Assembly (NCBI RefSeq): GCF_012027615.1
Contig: NZ_SNUT01000002.1
Coordinates: 1-64,000, forward strand
Direction: 5' to 3'
DNA length: 64,000 nt
Source: Thermococcus sp. 21S7
Lineage (GTDB): Archaea; Methanobacteriota_B; Thermococci; Thermococcales; Thermococcaceae
In this document: one piece after another, positions 1 through 8,406 of the stretch
How positions within the stretch are numbered: position 1 is the stretch's first letter
Layout of the letters: each line of letters opens with the position of its first letter
The notes under the pieces: generated by a model
What the model was told of the DNA's origin: nothing
Seen by the model: only the letters and a program-made list of their open reading frames with translations
Database searches by the model: none
Program-made: the position numbers and the translations under genes

Positions 1-142
1 AAAAGCTGGTTACATTGTTCTCAAAAGCGTGAGTGATGAGAAAGTTCACGATTTCCCGGTAAGTCTGGAAAAGCCCATCTAATCCTTCGGGTGTTCCCTT
101 GAGTTTGAATTTTGCCGTGAGTTTAATTGTCTCTGAGGGCAT
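1..142 (-). CDS. tnpB: TnpB of an IS607-type element, N-terminal fragment (runs off the window)
   Basis: Reading the minus strand from the ATG at 142 gives an open frame that continues past base 1, beginning MPSETIKLTAKF and including a short YREIVNFLI helix. This is the usual N-terminal start of archaeal TnpB proteins (RuvC-like RNA-guided nucleases carried by IS605/IS607 elements). The start overlaps the end of the upstream tnpA by 20 bases, the usual tnpA-tnpB coupling of IS607 elements. Only about 47 residues are visible, so catalytic residues and intactness cannot be judged. Family assignment rests on the N-terminus and the neighbour. Confidence 0.8.
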   Translation of the reverse strand, partial: MPSETIKLTAKFKLKGTPEGLDGLFQTYREIVNFLITHAFENNVTSF

Positions 143-731
143 TCTTTACCGCCTCAACGAGGCGTTTTTTCTTGCGAGAACGAGCCCCGTAAAGCTTTCC
201 AGCGAAGGATGTTATGATGGCTAATAAGTCCTCAACAAGTTCTTTTTCTGGTGTTTTCTCCTCATCGTCGAAGATTACTTCAATCTCAACGCCGTGAGAG
301 TTAAAGTATTGTTCGAGGTATTTGAAGCCGAAGCGGGTAAGCCTGTCCCGGTAAGTTATGATTACCTTGGTCACTTCTCCGCTCTCGACGAGTTTGAAGA
401 GCTGTTTTAATCCTCTCCTGTTCTCGTTCAATCCAGAGGAAATGTCGGTGAGGATTTTGGCCACTTGATAACCTCTGGATGAGGAGTAATTCTTAAGGTA
501 TTCAACTTGTCTTTCTAAGTCTTCCTTCTGGTCCCGGCTTGAAACTCTTGCGTAAATCACGACCTTATCAGGGATTTTACCCTCAAGAATCCTCTTAATT
601 TCGCTTTCTGGAACTCGGTATTCTTTGCCAACCCGATATGCTTTAATCTCGCCGGATTTTATTTTCCTAATTAGTGTCGGCTTGCTGATGCCTAAGAGTT
701 GTGAGGCCTTGCCCGTCCGATAAAGCCTCAT
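123..731 (-). CDS. tnpA: IS607-family serine recombinase (transposase TnpA)
   Basis: This 202-residue protein catalyses excision and integration of an IS607-type element. Residues about 5-50 form a MerR-like helix-turn-helix (GKASQLLGISKPTL, then an RVGKEYRVP wing). Residues about 57-190 are a resolvase catalytic domain: YARVSSRDQ carries the nucleophilic serine, and YRDRLTRFG carries conserved arginines. The ATG at 731 is preferred over an upstream GTG at 746, because the sequence between them (GGAGTGGGG) is the ribosome-binding site. The gene looks intact, and tnpB follows with a 20-base overlap. The element ends just upstream, where a truncated host gene begins at 795. Confidence 0.92.
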   Translation of the reverse strand: MRLYRTGKASQLLGISKPTLIRKIKSGEIKAYRVGKEYRVPESEIKRILEGKIPDKVVIYARVSSRDQKEDLERQVEYLKNYSSSRGYQVAKILTDISSGLNENRRGLKQLFKLVESGEVTKVIITYRDRLTRFGFKYLEQYFNSHGVEIEVIFDDEEKTPEKELVEDLLAIITSFAGKLYGARSRKKKRLVEAVKNALRDN

Positions 732-794
732 ACCCCACTCCACCAAAATGAATTATAAAATAAAAACACTTAAACTTTACGCTTTTAACTATCT

Positions 795-1277
795 ATGAAA
801 CAGCCCCTGGGAAGGCTGGTTCCAACTGTCGAGGAGGTTCTACGCTCCTTTCAGGATGTCCTTCTAAACGCCGACGTTAAGGAGATTGAAGCCGTTGAGG
901 GAACTCTAAAACTCGTCGAGAGACGCGGAGTTCTTGAAAACACCGTGTTTTCCGCCGAGAATCCGGATATAGTGAAGGCCATCATGAGGGAGTGTCCGGA
1001 ATGCAAGGTTGGGTTCTCGATAGTCGGGTATTCCTCGGTTTTCTGGATACCGCGTCTTAGGGGCATGGGTTCAATCCACGTACCGATAGACGCGGTCTCG
1101 TACATCGGCTATCGGCCGCTGGTGATCCTCCTACGAACCCTCAGGAGGCGCGGACTGAAGGTCTACCTCTGGAACTACAGGATGAATGAATTGGCCTGGG
1201 TTCCCAGGCTCCTGCCCCTGGCGGATGCTGTTATCTCCGATGATCCCGCCAGGCTGAGGAAAGGTTTTTACGTCTGA
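795..1277 (+). pseudogene. Glycerophosphodiester phosphodiesterase remnant lacking the catalytic N-terminal half
   Basis: The 160 residues align by eye with the C-terminal part of the intact paralogue downstream: VPTVEEVL with [17 protein letters not shown] with [15 protein letters not shown] with LRVALW, and ADAVISDD with FDVVIAND. The first 85-90 residues of the fold are missing, including the HRG and ELD catalytic motifs of the family. An in-frame stop lies at 786-788, just before the ATG. The IS607 element abuts the break, so this is most likely a gene interrupted by IS insertion. The remnant would lack activity alone. The next gene starts 19 bases downstream, which suggests an original tandem operon. 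Confidence 0.8.
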
Positions 1278-1296
1278 GACCTATCAGAGAGAGGCG

Positions 1297-2049
1297 ATGC
1301 TCATGTGGGAACGCGATAAGGTTATCATCCTTGGACACAGGGGCTACATGAGCGCCTATCCCGAGAACAGTCTCCTGGCCTTCCGGAAGGCCGTGGAGGC
1401 GGGCGCGGATGGAATCGAGCTGGACGTATGGTTGACCCGGGACGGAAGGGTCGTCGTCATGCACGACGAGAGCATAGACAGAACGAGCAACATGAGCGGA
1501 AACCAGAAGAACATGACGCTGGAGGAGCTGAAGAAGGCCGACATAGGCGGGGGCGAAAGAATTCCGACGCTTGAGGAGGTTTTTGACGCCCTTCCGGAGG
1601 ATGCGCTCATCAACATTGAACTCAAAGACGTCGATGCGGCGGGGGAGGTCGCTAAAATCGTGGCCAGGAACGGCCCTGAAAGGGTCATGGTGTCATCCTT
1701 CATCGTAGATGCACTCAGGGAATACAGGAAGCACGATAAGAGGGTCGTGATGGGCCTTCTGATAGATCGGGAAGAAGTCGTCCCCCTTATTCCGCAGCTG
1801 AAGGCGGAGCTCAATCTATGGTCAATAAACGTCCCCGTGGAAGCGATACCCCTCATCGGGTTTGAAAAGACTGTTCAGGCTCTTAGCTGGGCGCGCTCCC
1901 TCTGTCTCAGGGTTGCTCTCTGGACCGAGAACGACGTTCTGTTCTACCGGGACGACAACCTGGCCAAGCTCAGGGGGCTGTTCGACGTCGTTATAGCGAA
2001 CGATGTGGAGAGAATGATGGAGTATCTTAAAACGCTTGGGCTCAGGTGA
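1297..2049 (+). CDS. Glycerophosphodiester phosphodiesterase
   Basis: This 250-residue cytoplasmic TIM-barrel enzyme is expected to hydrolyse glycerophosphodiesters to glycerol phosphate and an alcohol. Near the N-terminus it shows the family motifs GHRGY (about 13-17), the acidic ELD pair (about 41-43) and VMHD (about 54-57). It later has NIELKD, VMVSSF and the C-terminal LWTEN and FDVVIAND strands. Length is normal for archaeal members. ATG at 1297 or 1303 could both start; a GAGGCGA site lies just upstream. It follows a truncated paralogue by 19 bases. The physiological substrate in an ether-lipid archaeon is not evident from sequence. Confidence 0.92.
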   Translation: MLMWERDKVIILGHRGYMSAYPENSLLAFRKAVEAGADGIELDVWLTRDGRVVVMHDESIDRTSNMSGNQKNMTLEELKKADIGGGERIPTLEEVFDALPEDALINIELKDVDAAGEVAKIVARNGPERVMVSSFIVDALREYRKHDKRVVMGLLIDREEVVPLIPQLKAELNLWSINVPVEAIPLIGFEKTVQALSWARSLCLRVALWTENDVLFYRDDNLAKLRGLFDVVIANDVERMMEYLKTLGLR

Positions 2050-2089
2050 AACTTTTAAGATTCCCTTCCTTACTTCATACGGTGAGGAT

Positions 2090-2758
2090 ATGCGGTTGGG
2101 TCCGCTCCTGGTACTCGCGGCCATCGTCCTGATGCTGGCCGCCGCAATGGTGCCTCCTGTGAGGTACGCTCCCCCGCCCCGGTTGCGCGTGGATTCCAAC
2201 ATCTACGACTTCACGGAGGAGCTTGAGGCGCACAACGTAACGAAGCCCTATCTATGTGAGCCCGCCGAGAGGATTCTCGTTACGTGCCGCATTCGCTCCA
2301 ACTGGGAGCTGAACAGAATCATTGCGGCGCTTGATGGGTTTCCACACTTCCCTATAGAACTCGACGATGGCTACGACGAAACAGATGTCATCGTTTTCAA
2401 CAAAAGCGAGTTCTACTCCGCCCTTCCGTATACATGCATCCCCAGGGGAACCGTTGAGAAACATCCCGACCTGGACAGGGAACGGCTGGAGGGGGAGCTG
2501 GAAGCCTACCGCGAGCTGGAAGGTCTCATCGATGACCCCGTCGAGAAGGAGTTCGTTCACAATCGCACCGTTGAGCTGGAGGCGCTCCTCGGATTGAGGC
2601 AGAGGGAGCCGGTCTGCAACGCAACGTTCGCCCGCGTCATCCTGACGTACCCCGTAAGGAGGGAGAGCAACGCACCCCTGATGGCGGCCCTGTGGACGGG
2701 CGTCATCCTCACGGGAACTGCCGGGCTGGTGATGGTATGGAGGGAAAGAAGGCTCTGA
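2090..2758 (+). CDS. Membrane protein of unknown function, first of a tandem paralogous pair
   Basis: A 222-residue protein with an N-terminal hydrophobic segment (about residues 3-22), a roughly 160-residue external region and a C-terminal membrane segment (about 195-215) before a basic RERRL tail. The external part has paired cysteines and a charged helix-rich stretch with several Glu-Leu repeats, possibly coiled coil. The ATG at 2090 sits behind GGTGAGG and is preferred over an upstream in-frame ATG at 2036 that lies inside the previous gene. The following gene overlaps by 22 bases and has the same architecture. I do not recognise the family. Confidence 0.75.
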   Translation: MRLGPLLVLAAIVLMLAAAMVPPVRYAPPPRLRVDSNIYDFTEELEAHNVTKPYLCEPAERILVTCRIRSNWELNRIIAALDGFPHFPIELDDGYDETDVIVFNKSEFYSALPYTCIPRGTVEKHPDLDRERLEGELEAYRELEGLIDDPVEKEFVHNRTVELEALLGLRQREPVCNATFARVILTYPVRRESNAPLMAALWTGVILTGTAGLVMVWRERRL

Positions 2759-3420
2759 TACTTGCGGTGGCCCCGTTCGTGATCTTCATAATCCTGGGCT
2801 CGATATTCGTCGGCACATACTACAGGGAGACGTCCCTGGCCCGTGAACAGGTCTCCGCGATGGACGAACTTGAGGGGATTGGAGAGGAGAACGTCCCCTG
2901 GGGCGGGCTCTGCAACATTGTGAACATATACGTCACGGTGAGGGACCGGGAGGATGCCGCAAGGCTGGAGGAGTTTCTAAGGGATGGGGGAATAGGGGTT
3001 TCGGTTTCGAGGCACGGTGAGGGGTTTATATCGATGACCGGCAGGGTCGCACTCAGGGACGTTGAAGGGATTGTGGAGAAAAGCCGGGAGAACGGATGGG
3101 TGGCGGTGTATCACAACAACTCCGATTTCTGCACCAGGACAGTTTCCGAACTTGAAAGGGAGAACCGGATAATATCCGCCCACCTGGATAAACTCTCCCC
3201 CGAGAGCAGGGAAGTTCTCACCGGAATTATGGAGAGAAACCGCAGGAACATTGAGGAAATTGAAAGCGAGATGAGACTGTGGGCGGATTTGAACATCATG
3301 GTCGATTCCGGTCCCGCATCCACACCCGAAAGCTTCCACGACCTGTCAGGCTTCCTGGCGACGTGGGGCGTTGTGCTGGGAATGGTGTTCCTTCTTCACG
3401 GCATCTTTAAGAGAAGATAG
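2737..3420 (+). CDS. Membrane protein of unknown function, second of a tandem paralogous pair
   Basis: A 227-residue protein with an N-terminal membrane segment, an external domain of about 170 residues, a C-terminal membrane segment (TWGVVLGMVFLLHG) and a KRR end that suggests a cytoplasmic C-terminus. The middle contains a long charged helix (TVSELERENR to IESEMRLW) that mirrors the equivalent helix of the preceding gene. The start at 2737 follows GGTGATGG and overlaps the previous stop by 22 bases, so the two are probably translated together and their products may pair in the membrane. No known domain recognised. Confidence 0.75.
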   Translation: MEGKKALILAVAPFVIFIILGSIFVGTYYRETSLAREQVSAMDELEGIGEENVPWGGLCNIVNIYVTVRDREDAARLEEFLRDGGIGVSVSRHGEGFISMTGRVALRDVEGIVEKSRENGWVAVYHNNSDFCTRTVSELERENRIISAHLDKLSPESREVLTGIMERNRRNIEEIESEMRLWADLNIMVDSGPASTPESFHDLSGFLATWGVVLGMVFLLHGIFKRR

Positions 3421-3422
3421 AG

Positions 3423-4097
3423 TCATCCGCCCTTCTTTTTCATAAGCTCCTGCACCCATCCGGGAATCTGGCAGCTTCCTGAAAGCTTGGCGTTGAGTTT
3501 CCGGATTTCAGATTTTCCTAAGGGGTCTATCACCTTGCCAATAATCCGTATCTCCTTGGGGCTGAAGTCCTCCCCAATCATGATGGTGACGTTGCCGGAC
3601 ATCATGGTGTCGTCCTTTCCCGGGAAGAGCCTCACCGTGTAGCGGTAGGTTCTGCTCAGCTCGTCGCCACCGATCTCCATTCCCGTACCCACGGCCCTGA
3701 GGGCGAACTTCACGGGGTCATACGATGTCAGCACGGAGCGCTCTGCTTCTGAAACGTTCATCGTGACGGTTTTCTCGCTTCCATTGATAATAATCCGCTG
3801 GACGAGGCTGTCTCCTGTAAGCACTGTCCACCACTCAACACCGTCCTTTTTCCCGTGGAAGAAGTAAGTACCGTTGAAGTAACCACCGTCAATGGTCGAA
3901 TTGACGGAAATGTTCCCCCGGACGAGGCTTATGCGCTCCTCGTAGGAATAGCAGTTCAGGGCCCCCAGCCTTGAGAGTATCTTGGCCTTGTAGTTCACCG
4001 GAGTGTCTGTGGAACCTCCTTTTCCGCGGAGGTAAGCTGCCCCGGCCCCGACCGCGATGAGTAGGATGATGACGAGCGCTAACATCCTTCGGTCCAC
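3423..4097 (-). CDS. Membrane-anchored exported protein of unknown function
   Basis: A 224-residue protein with one N-terminal membrane anchor (about residues 4-22, no lipobox cysteine) followed by an external domain rich in beta strands and Asn-X-Ser/Thr sites. It contains two well separated cysteines (LNCYSY and SGSCQIP) that could form a disulfide. The fold is reminiscent of LolA/LppX-like lipid-binding domains and of the lipoprotein encoded at 5103-5861; this is only a resemblance. The likely start is a GTG at 4097 behind GGGGGTGAT; an ATG 12 bases inside is the alternative. It converges on the preceding plus-strand pair with a 2-base gap. Confidence 0.7.
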   Translation of the reverse strand: MDRRMLALVIILLIAVGAGAAYLRGKGGSTDTPVNYKAKILSRLGALNCYSYEERISLVRGNISVNSTIDGGYFNGTYFFHGKKDGVEWWTVLTGDSLVQRIIINGSEKTVTMNVSEAERSVLTSYDPVKFALRAVGTGMEIGGDELSRTYRYTVRLFPGKDDTMMSGNVTIMIGEDFSPKEIRIIGKVIDPLGKSEIRKLNAKLSGSCQIPGWVQELMKKKGG

Positions 4098-4146
4098 CGT
4101 ATCACCCCCAGATCTCCATGAAACCGCGTCTAAAATATCTTTTGGT

Positions 4147-4353
4147 TCATCCCTTTAACGCTTCGAACTTCTGGAGGAATATCCTGAGGTCTGTCTTGAA
4201 GGGTTCTTCAGCGCGCTCTATCTCTCCCCTGAGGAGCTGGAGGAAACTCTCTTCATCCGCTGCTTCCTCCCATAGGCGTCTCACGAGGTTCTCCAGTTTC
4301 TCGTGGTATTCCACGTACGGCCTCGCTTCAAACAGGGCCTCTTCCAGCTTCAC
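4147..4353 (-). CDS. Small acidic helical protein of unknown function
   Basis: A 68-residue, charged, apparently all-helical protein with no membrane segment or cysteines. Its ATG at 4353 overlaps the stop of the PrsW-type protease gene by 4 bases (ATGA), a typical translationally coupled arrangement in this genome, and that is the main support for calling it real. It may be cytosolic and partner the protease, which is inference only. No family recognised. Confidence 0.65.
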   Translation of the reverse strand: MKLEEALFEARPYVEYHEKLENLVRRLWEEAADEESFLQLLRGEIERAEEPFKTDLRIFLQKFEALKG

Positions 4354-5057
4354 ATCTCATCCCTCCGTTTGAACCAGTAGTACCAGAGCCGGCCGACGTC
4401 CTCGGCCTGACCCATTATCAGGAAGTAGCGGAGTATCGCGAGGTTCACGAGTATGAGCAGTATGAGGATAATGTTGTACGCCGGAACCTCGCGGCTCAGG
4501 AAGGCGTAGTAGTCCCAGACGAAGTGCAGGAGCATCGCGAGGAGGAAGTACGGCGTGACCGAGTCCACCTTCCCCTCGGCCTTCATCCCGTAGCCAACGC
4601 CTATAACCGCGCTCCAGGCGCCGTGGGCGAGGGGCGTTAGGAAAGCCCTCACGATGGTTACCGAAACGCCGTATCCCAGCCCGTAGAGGAAGTTCTCAGT
4701 CGCGGCGAAGCCCAGCCCGGCGGCAACGCCGTAGACGAGGCCATCCATTATGCCGTCCATCTGACCGGCTCTAAACGGCCACCTGATGGCCAGGGCCTTT
4801 GCCGGCTCTTCAACGATTCCCGCAACCATCGCCACGTAGAAGGCCGTCGTCGGGAGAACCGGGGCCACGGCCCCTCCCAGCGTCAGGACGCTCTCTATTA
4901 TGTAGGCTATGCCGACTGAGACCGTCGCTCCCAGCAGGAAGGTCCCTATGACGTACCTCCTGGGCTCGGGCTCGTACCTGTCGGCGTGATAGAAGTACCA
5001 GAGTACCACCAGGGCCGGAGCGTATGCGAAGAACACTATAGCACTGAGGAAATCCAT
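4350..5057 (-). CDS. PrsW-family intramembrane metalloprotease
   Basis: A 235-residue polytopic membrane protein with about seven hydrophobic segments. The PrsW/CPBP-like signature is complete: EEPAK at about 83-87, ENFLY at about 121-125 and LAHGAWS at about 145-151 supply the glutamate and histidine residues expected of the membrane-embedded active site. In bacteria PrsW cleaves an anti-sigma factor, but archaea lack that target, so the substrate is unknown. The ATG at 5057 follows GGTGAAGTGAGG. It is co-transcribed with the small protein at 4147-4353, which overlaps its stop codon. Confidence 0.88.
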   Translation of the reverse strand: MDFLSAIVFFAYAPALVVLWYFYHADRYEPEPRRYVIGTFLLGATVSVGIAYIIESVLTLGGAVAPVLPTTAFYVAMVAGIVEEPAKALAIRWPFRAGQMDGIMDGLVYGVAAGLGFAATENFLYGLGYGVSVTIVRAFLTPLAHGAWSAVIGVGYGMKAEGKVDSVTPYFLLAMLLHFVWDYYAFLSREVPAYNIILILLILVNLAILRYFLIMGQAEDVGRLWYYWFKRRDEM

Positions 5058-5102
5058 ACCTCACTTCACCAAAAGAAATTGGGGGACTGAAAATTTAAAG
5101 GT

Positions 5103-5861
5103 TTAGCATTTTCCAAGGAGTTCCTCCAGGTTAAGTCCCTGCTCCTTCAGGTAGTTAACGAGGGTCTCCGGGGGTTTCACCGAAACCGCGTTGACGTTCC
5201 TTATCTCTATCGTTATCTCGTCCACCCATCTTTCGCTTCCCTTCCGGTAGTACGCCTTCTGGGTTATCCCCACCGGGACGAGGTCCTTGGTCAGCTTAAC
5301 CGTCATGGTACCGCTGTAGTCCTTCTCGCTCCCGCCTTCTCTCCAGATCGTGTGGTTGACCGTGATGAGGTAGTAGCCGCCCTCCGTCGTCACGGTCGCG
5401 TTTTCAAGCGGAAAATTCCTCCACAGGCTGTCGAGGAGGGTTGAGTTCACCTCCGGACCATTGCCGTCTTCGTAGCATGAAAACTGCCAGTTCACGAGGC
5501 CGCTCTTGTTCGTCAGGGTTACGAAACCTGCCTTGGTGGTGTAGTAATAGATGGCATAGACCATCTCCCCCGTCCTGCTGGCCACGGTGGCCGAGGACTT
5601 CATCTCGTTTTCCCTGTCTATGGCAACGGAGGAGTGAAGCGTCGCAACGAGTTTGGTTCCGTTGTACGTTTTAATGTCCATGATGTACTCATAGCTCTTT
5701 ATCCCCGCAACGGCGCTCTCAAGCTGCTCCTTCGTAAAGGGCAGATTTGGAGTCGTCGTTGTGGTGGTCGTCGGACTGCCTCCTCCCGAGGAGATGCAGC
5801 CGGATACGAGAACCGTGAGAATGAGCATCAAGCCGATGATTCCGGGGTATACCTTTCTCAT
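5103..5861 (-). CDS. Exported lipoprotein of unknown function
   Basis: A 252-residue protein with a signal peptide ending in a lipobox (LVSGCISS, cysteine about 22). A serine/glycine and poly-threonine linker (about 25-37) follows, typical of Thermococcales surface lipoproteins. The remaining 210 residues look like a beta-rich LolA/LppX-type domain with several Asn-X-Ser/Thr glycosylation sites. A GGTGATGAA site lies directly before the ATG. It resembles the membrane-anchored protein at 3423-4097 in layout. Specific function unknown; lipid or ligand binding at the cell surface is a guess. Confidence 0.8.
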   Translation of the reverse strand: MRKVYPGIIGLMLILTVLVSGCISSGGGSPTTTTTTTPNLPFTKEQLESAVAGIKSYEYIMDIKTYNGTKLVATLHSSVAIDRENEMKSSATVASRTGEMVYAIYYYTTKAGFVTLTNKSGLVNWQFSCYEDGNGPEVNSTLLDSLWRNFPLENATVTTEGGYYLITVNHTIWREGGSEKDYSGTMTVKLTKDLVPVGITQKAYYRKGSERWVDEITIEIRNVNAVSVKPPETLVNYLKEQGLNLEELLGKC

Positions 5862-5908
5862 TTCATCACCCGGAGAATAGTTCCGCTTCCGGTATTAAAA
5901 CCTTGGCA

Positions 5909-6589
5909 TCAGAGCGAGCCCAAGACCCTGATCAAGTCGGCGAGTCTGCCGAAGTCCAGGAGTTCGTCGTCCAACGGGACTAGGGTCCTAGCACCGGAGA
6001 GGTCACACGTCCTGAGGAAGGGGGAGACTATCTCCCTGAGCACGTCGTTTCCGTACGCCCATGGGCTGAACGCGGGCAGAACTATCAGTTCCTCACCCAT
6101 CAGGAAGACGGGCACCTTGAGGAGTGCCCCCACCTCATCCCGGAGCCGTATGGCGGGATGCTCATGCCCTATGATGAAGCGCTCTCCATCGACGAGTTTG
6201 TGACCGTGAACCAGCTTCCAGTGCCCGAGTTCCAGCTCATCGACGACCTCAACGCCCAGCTCCCTGAGCCAGAGCGTTCCCACGTCGTGGTTTCCCCTCA
6301 CTAGGATCAGCTCGTCAACCAAAGGCCCAACCTCTTCAACGAACGCCCTCAGCTCTTCCCTCTCCCGCCATTCGGGCACGAAGGAGTGCTTCAGGTCGCC
6401 GTCCACAACGAGGGTTTTTGGCCTTTCCCTCTCTAGGAGGGACTTCAGCCTCCCCACGACCTCGGTGAACACCCTCGGCAGGTAAAAGCCCTCCCTTGCC
6501 ATGCTGACCTCGTAGCCCAGATGCAGGTCTGCTATGATGAGCGCCCTTCCGAGTTTCAGGGCCTTTTCGGGCAGCGGTGTGGGTCTCAT
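5909..6589 (-). CDS. Calcineurin-like metallophosphoesterase (archaeal SbcD-related family)
   Basis: A 226-residue phosphoesterase with the metal-binding blocks in order: ADLHLGYE (about 20-27), a GD block within VVDGDLKH, RGNHD (about 98-102) and VHGHK (about 128-132), then IGHEHP near 141. This matches the compact archaeal SbcD-related phosphoesterases that act on nucleic acids or nucleotides; the true substrate is unknown. There is no Shine-Dalgarno site at the ATG. A TATA-like GTTTAAAAGC lies about 28 bases upstream (6612-6621 on the minus strand), so the mRNA is probably leaderless. The promoter faces the divergent one of the next gene. Confidence 0.88.
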   Translation of the reverse strand: MRPTPLPEKALKLGRALIIADLHLGYEVSMAREGFYLPRVFTEVVGRLKSLLERERPKTLVVDGDLKHSFVPEWREREELRAFVEEVGPLVDELILVRGNHDVGTLWLRELGVEVVDELELGHWKLVHGHKLVDGERFIIGHEHPAIRLRDEVGALLKVPVFLMGEELIVLPAFSPWAYGNDVLREIVSPFLRTCDLSGARTLVPLDDELLDFGRLADLIRVLGSL

Positions 6590-6680
6590 GTGTTGAAGTT
6601 TGGCCTTCGGCTTTTAAACTTTGTTAGGGCAACCGAAAAGGTTTTAAATCTGCCCACCAAAGGAACAATGGTGAGTAAAA

Positions 6681-6959
6681 ATGCCCTACATTGGTTTCGC
6701 CAAGAGCCCCTACGGGCCGGCAAAAACTTACGAAGTTTTGATGAGGGAGCTTGAGAAACTGGGGTTCAGGGTGTTCTTCTCCAAGCACCACTGGATGGGA
6801 GACGCTCCCTTTGGGCTCATAGTGGCTGAGACGGATAAAGGAAACGTGGCGATAAGGTGGAACCTCTCGGGGGAGGTTGACCTGAGACTTGAGAAAGTCG
6901 AGGGCGGGGACTTCGAAGAATTCGTGGAGGATACGATGGAGTACCTCACGGGCGACTGA
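6681..6959 (+). CDS. Small conserved-looking protein of unknown function
   Basis: A 92-residue soluble protein, mixed alpha/beta in appearance, with no membrane segment and no cysteines. The ATG is preceded by GGTGAG at 6670-6675, and a TATA-like GGTTTTAAATC lies about 35-40 bases upstream, so expression signals are good. It stands alone between a divergent phosphoesterase gene and a convergent membrane-anchored protein gene. No domain recognised. Confidence 0.7.
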   Translation: MPYIGFAKSPYGPAKTYEVLMRELEKLGFRVFFSKHHWMGDAPFGLIVAETDKGNVAIRWNLSGEVDLRLEKVEGGDFEEFVEDTMEYLTGD

Positions 6960-6991
6960 TCTGACCTCATCCCAGCTAAAGGGCGAGGATT

Positions 6992-7561
6992 TCAGGGAGA
7001 AATGTAGTGAATCCCTGTCCGGTTCATGAGTTCCCTCACTTCGTCTATTCCCAGCAGTGCGTAATCCCTGTCCATGGGGGGAGCGGTGTAGCCTATGTAT
7101 GAACCGTTGACGAATCTCCAGTTTCCTATCTGTTTGAAGTAGACGTCCTTCCTTTCTGTTGAACTCTTGCTGAGCCATACCTCGACCGTCAGGACCTCCG
7201 GTTTCTTTGTGAAATTGACTGCGAGGACTCCGTATCTAAGGACTCCGTTGTCGCAGTCCTGGACATCGGAATCGAGACCGAGAGCTTTCAACGTCCCCCC
7301 GTCTATCTCGTACACCGTCAGCTTGCCCCTCCCGTCGAACGAATAGAGAAATGCCACCATACAGTCCGTCAGTATTCTGTCCTCCACCATGAACTGCCAT
7401 CCCGTGGAATTGGACGGCTTCTGAGTTCCAACGTACACGGCGCTGACCTTGGGAACCTGGGGAGTAACACCGCCGATAAGGTTGTCCCTGAGGGGCCCCC
7501 ATGCCACGAGCAGCACGATGGCGAATGCTACAACCACGATCACCATAACCTTGTTTGCCAT
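6992..7561 (-). CDS. Membrane-anchored exported protein of unknown function
   Basis: About 189 residues: a short N-terminal membrane anchor (MANKVMVIVVVAFAIVL) and an external domain with two cysteines (TDCMV and VQDCDN). I place the start at the ATG at 7561, behind GGTCGGGAGC; a GTG at 7573 would add four residues. A TATA-like sequence lies near 7585. No known family recognised; the anchored layout resembles the other surface proteins in this part of the window. Confidence 0.7.
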   Translation of the reverse strand: MANKVMVIVVVAFAIVLLVAWGPLRDNLIGGVTPQVPKVSAVYVGTQKPSNSTGWQFMVEDRILTDCMVAFLYSFDGRGKLTVYEIDGGTLKALGLDSDVQDCDNGVLRYGVLAVNFTKKPEVLTVEVWLSKSSTERKDVYFKQIGNWRFVNGSYIGYTAPPMDRDYALLGIDEVRELMNRTGIHYISP

Positions 7562-7594
7562 GCTCCCGACCACTACACTCTATAACCTAATGAA

Positions 7595-8281
7595 TTAATA
7601 AGAATTTCCTAAGCGCCGGCTCTTAACGTTCTCAATGACGTCGAATATGCTCCACAGGTCCCTTATCACGTGGAGGTGCGGGATCAGCGCGAGCCTCTCA
7701 CGGTTCTTTTCAACGAACCTGGCGCTGAACGGGAAGTAGTACCAGACGTACTCCGTGTTCTCATCGCCGTGCCCTATGAAGCGCCAGGGCTTGTCGTCAA
7801 CCCAGACGAATATCTCGTCCCCGTACTTCTCCCGAACCCTTCTGAAGGCCTCCTCTATGGTCATCTCGCGACCGAAAACTATAACGTCGTCGAACAGGTC
7901 GTAGATGCCCATCTCCTTGAGCCTTCGGACCTTCATGCCGTCGATGAAGTCCTCGGCCGAGAAAGAGATGACCGTGTGGCCCTCCTCCTTGAGTTTCTTC
8001 AGCAGTTCCGGGGCATCGTCGAGGGGCCTGCTCAGCTTTGCCCTCTCCTCAAACCAGGTCTCGAAGAACTTCGTGCGCAGAAAGAACGGGGGCTTTGAGG
8101 TCTTTTTGTGGCTACCGAACGTGGGTCTCTCAAAGTAGTTCTCCAACTTAGTGAGGGCTTTGGCCCAGAATCCCTTGAAGGGCAGCCAGCGGTAGCGTCT
8201 CTCCAGGGCCCGTCTGAAGGCCTCCTCAATGCACGAGTAAGTGTCCGCCAGTGTTCCATCGAAGTCGAAGGCTATTATCAT
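7595..8281 (-). CDS. HAD-superfamily hydrolase
   Basis: A 228-residue soluble phosphohydrolase. The nucleophile motif is DFDGTLADT at the extreme N-terminus, motif II is TVISFSAED, and motif III/IV is FVWVDDKPWRF near residue 165. The cap, about residues 15-90, is helical and aromatic-rich. The ATG at 8281 is chosen because GGAGGGGTC lies right before it; the upstream in-frame ATG lies outside that site. Substrate cannot be predicted. The gene is divergent from gcvPA. Confidence 0.85.
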   Translation of the reverse strand: MIIAFDFDGTLADTYSCIEEAFRRALERRYRWLPFKGFWAKALTKLENYFERPTFGSHKKTSKPPFFLRTKFFETWFEERAKLSRPLDDAPELLKKLKEEGHTVISFSAEDFIDGMKVRRLKEMGIYDLFDDVIVFGREMTIEEAFRRVREKYGDEIFVWVDDKPWRFIGHGDENTEYVWYYFPFSARFVEKNRERLALIPHLHVIRDLWSIFDVIENVKSRRLGNSY

Positions 8282-8344
8282 GATGACCCCTCCCAAAGCT
8301 CTCCAATCTGGCCTTTAAGGGTTTTTCCTTCCGCCCGAAACACA

Positions 8345-8357
8345 AAGCATATAATCC
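8345..8357 (+). promoter_or_regulatory. TATA box upstream of gcvPA-gcvPB
   Basis: AAGCATATAATCC is a good archaeal TATA element centred about 55 bases before the gcvPA start codon. That leaves a short leader of about 30 bases containing the GGGTGAT ribosome-binding site. Confidence 0.55.
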
Positions 8358-8406
8358 TCCCCGAACTATCTTCAATGACTGTCTTAAAGCTTAGAGGGTG
8401 ATAGGC

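Larger units (their letters stand above)
1..794 (-). mobile_element. IS607-type insertion sequence, partial (left part outside the window)
   Basis: The tnpA and overlapping tnpB genes form the standard two-gene IS607 cassette. The right boundary is inferred to lie between 747 and about 794. That stretch is A+T-rich and non-coding, and directly after it a glycerophosphodiesterase coding sequence starts in mid-protein. IS607 elements make no obvious terminal repeats or target duplications, so the exact end cannot be read here. The other end lies beyond base 1. Confidence 0.7.
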
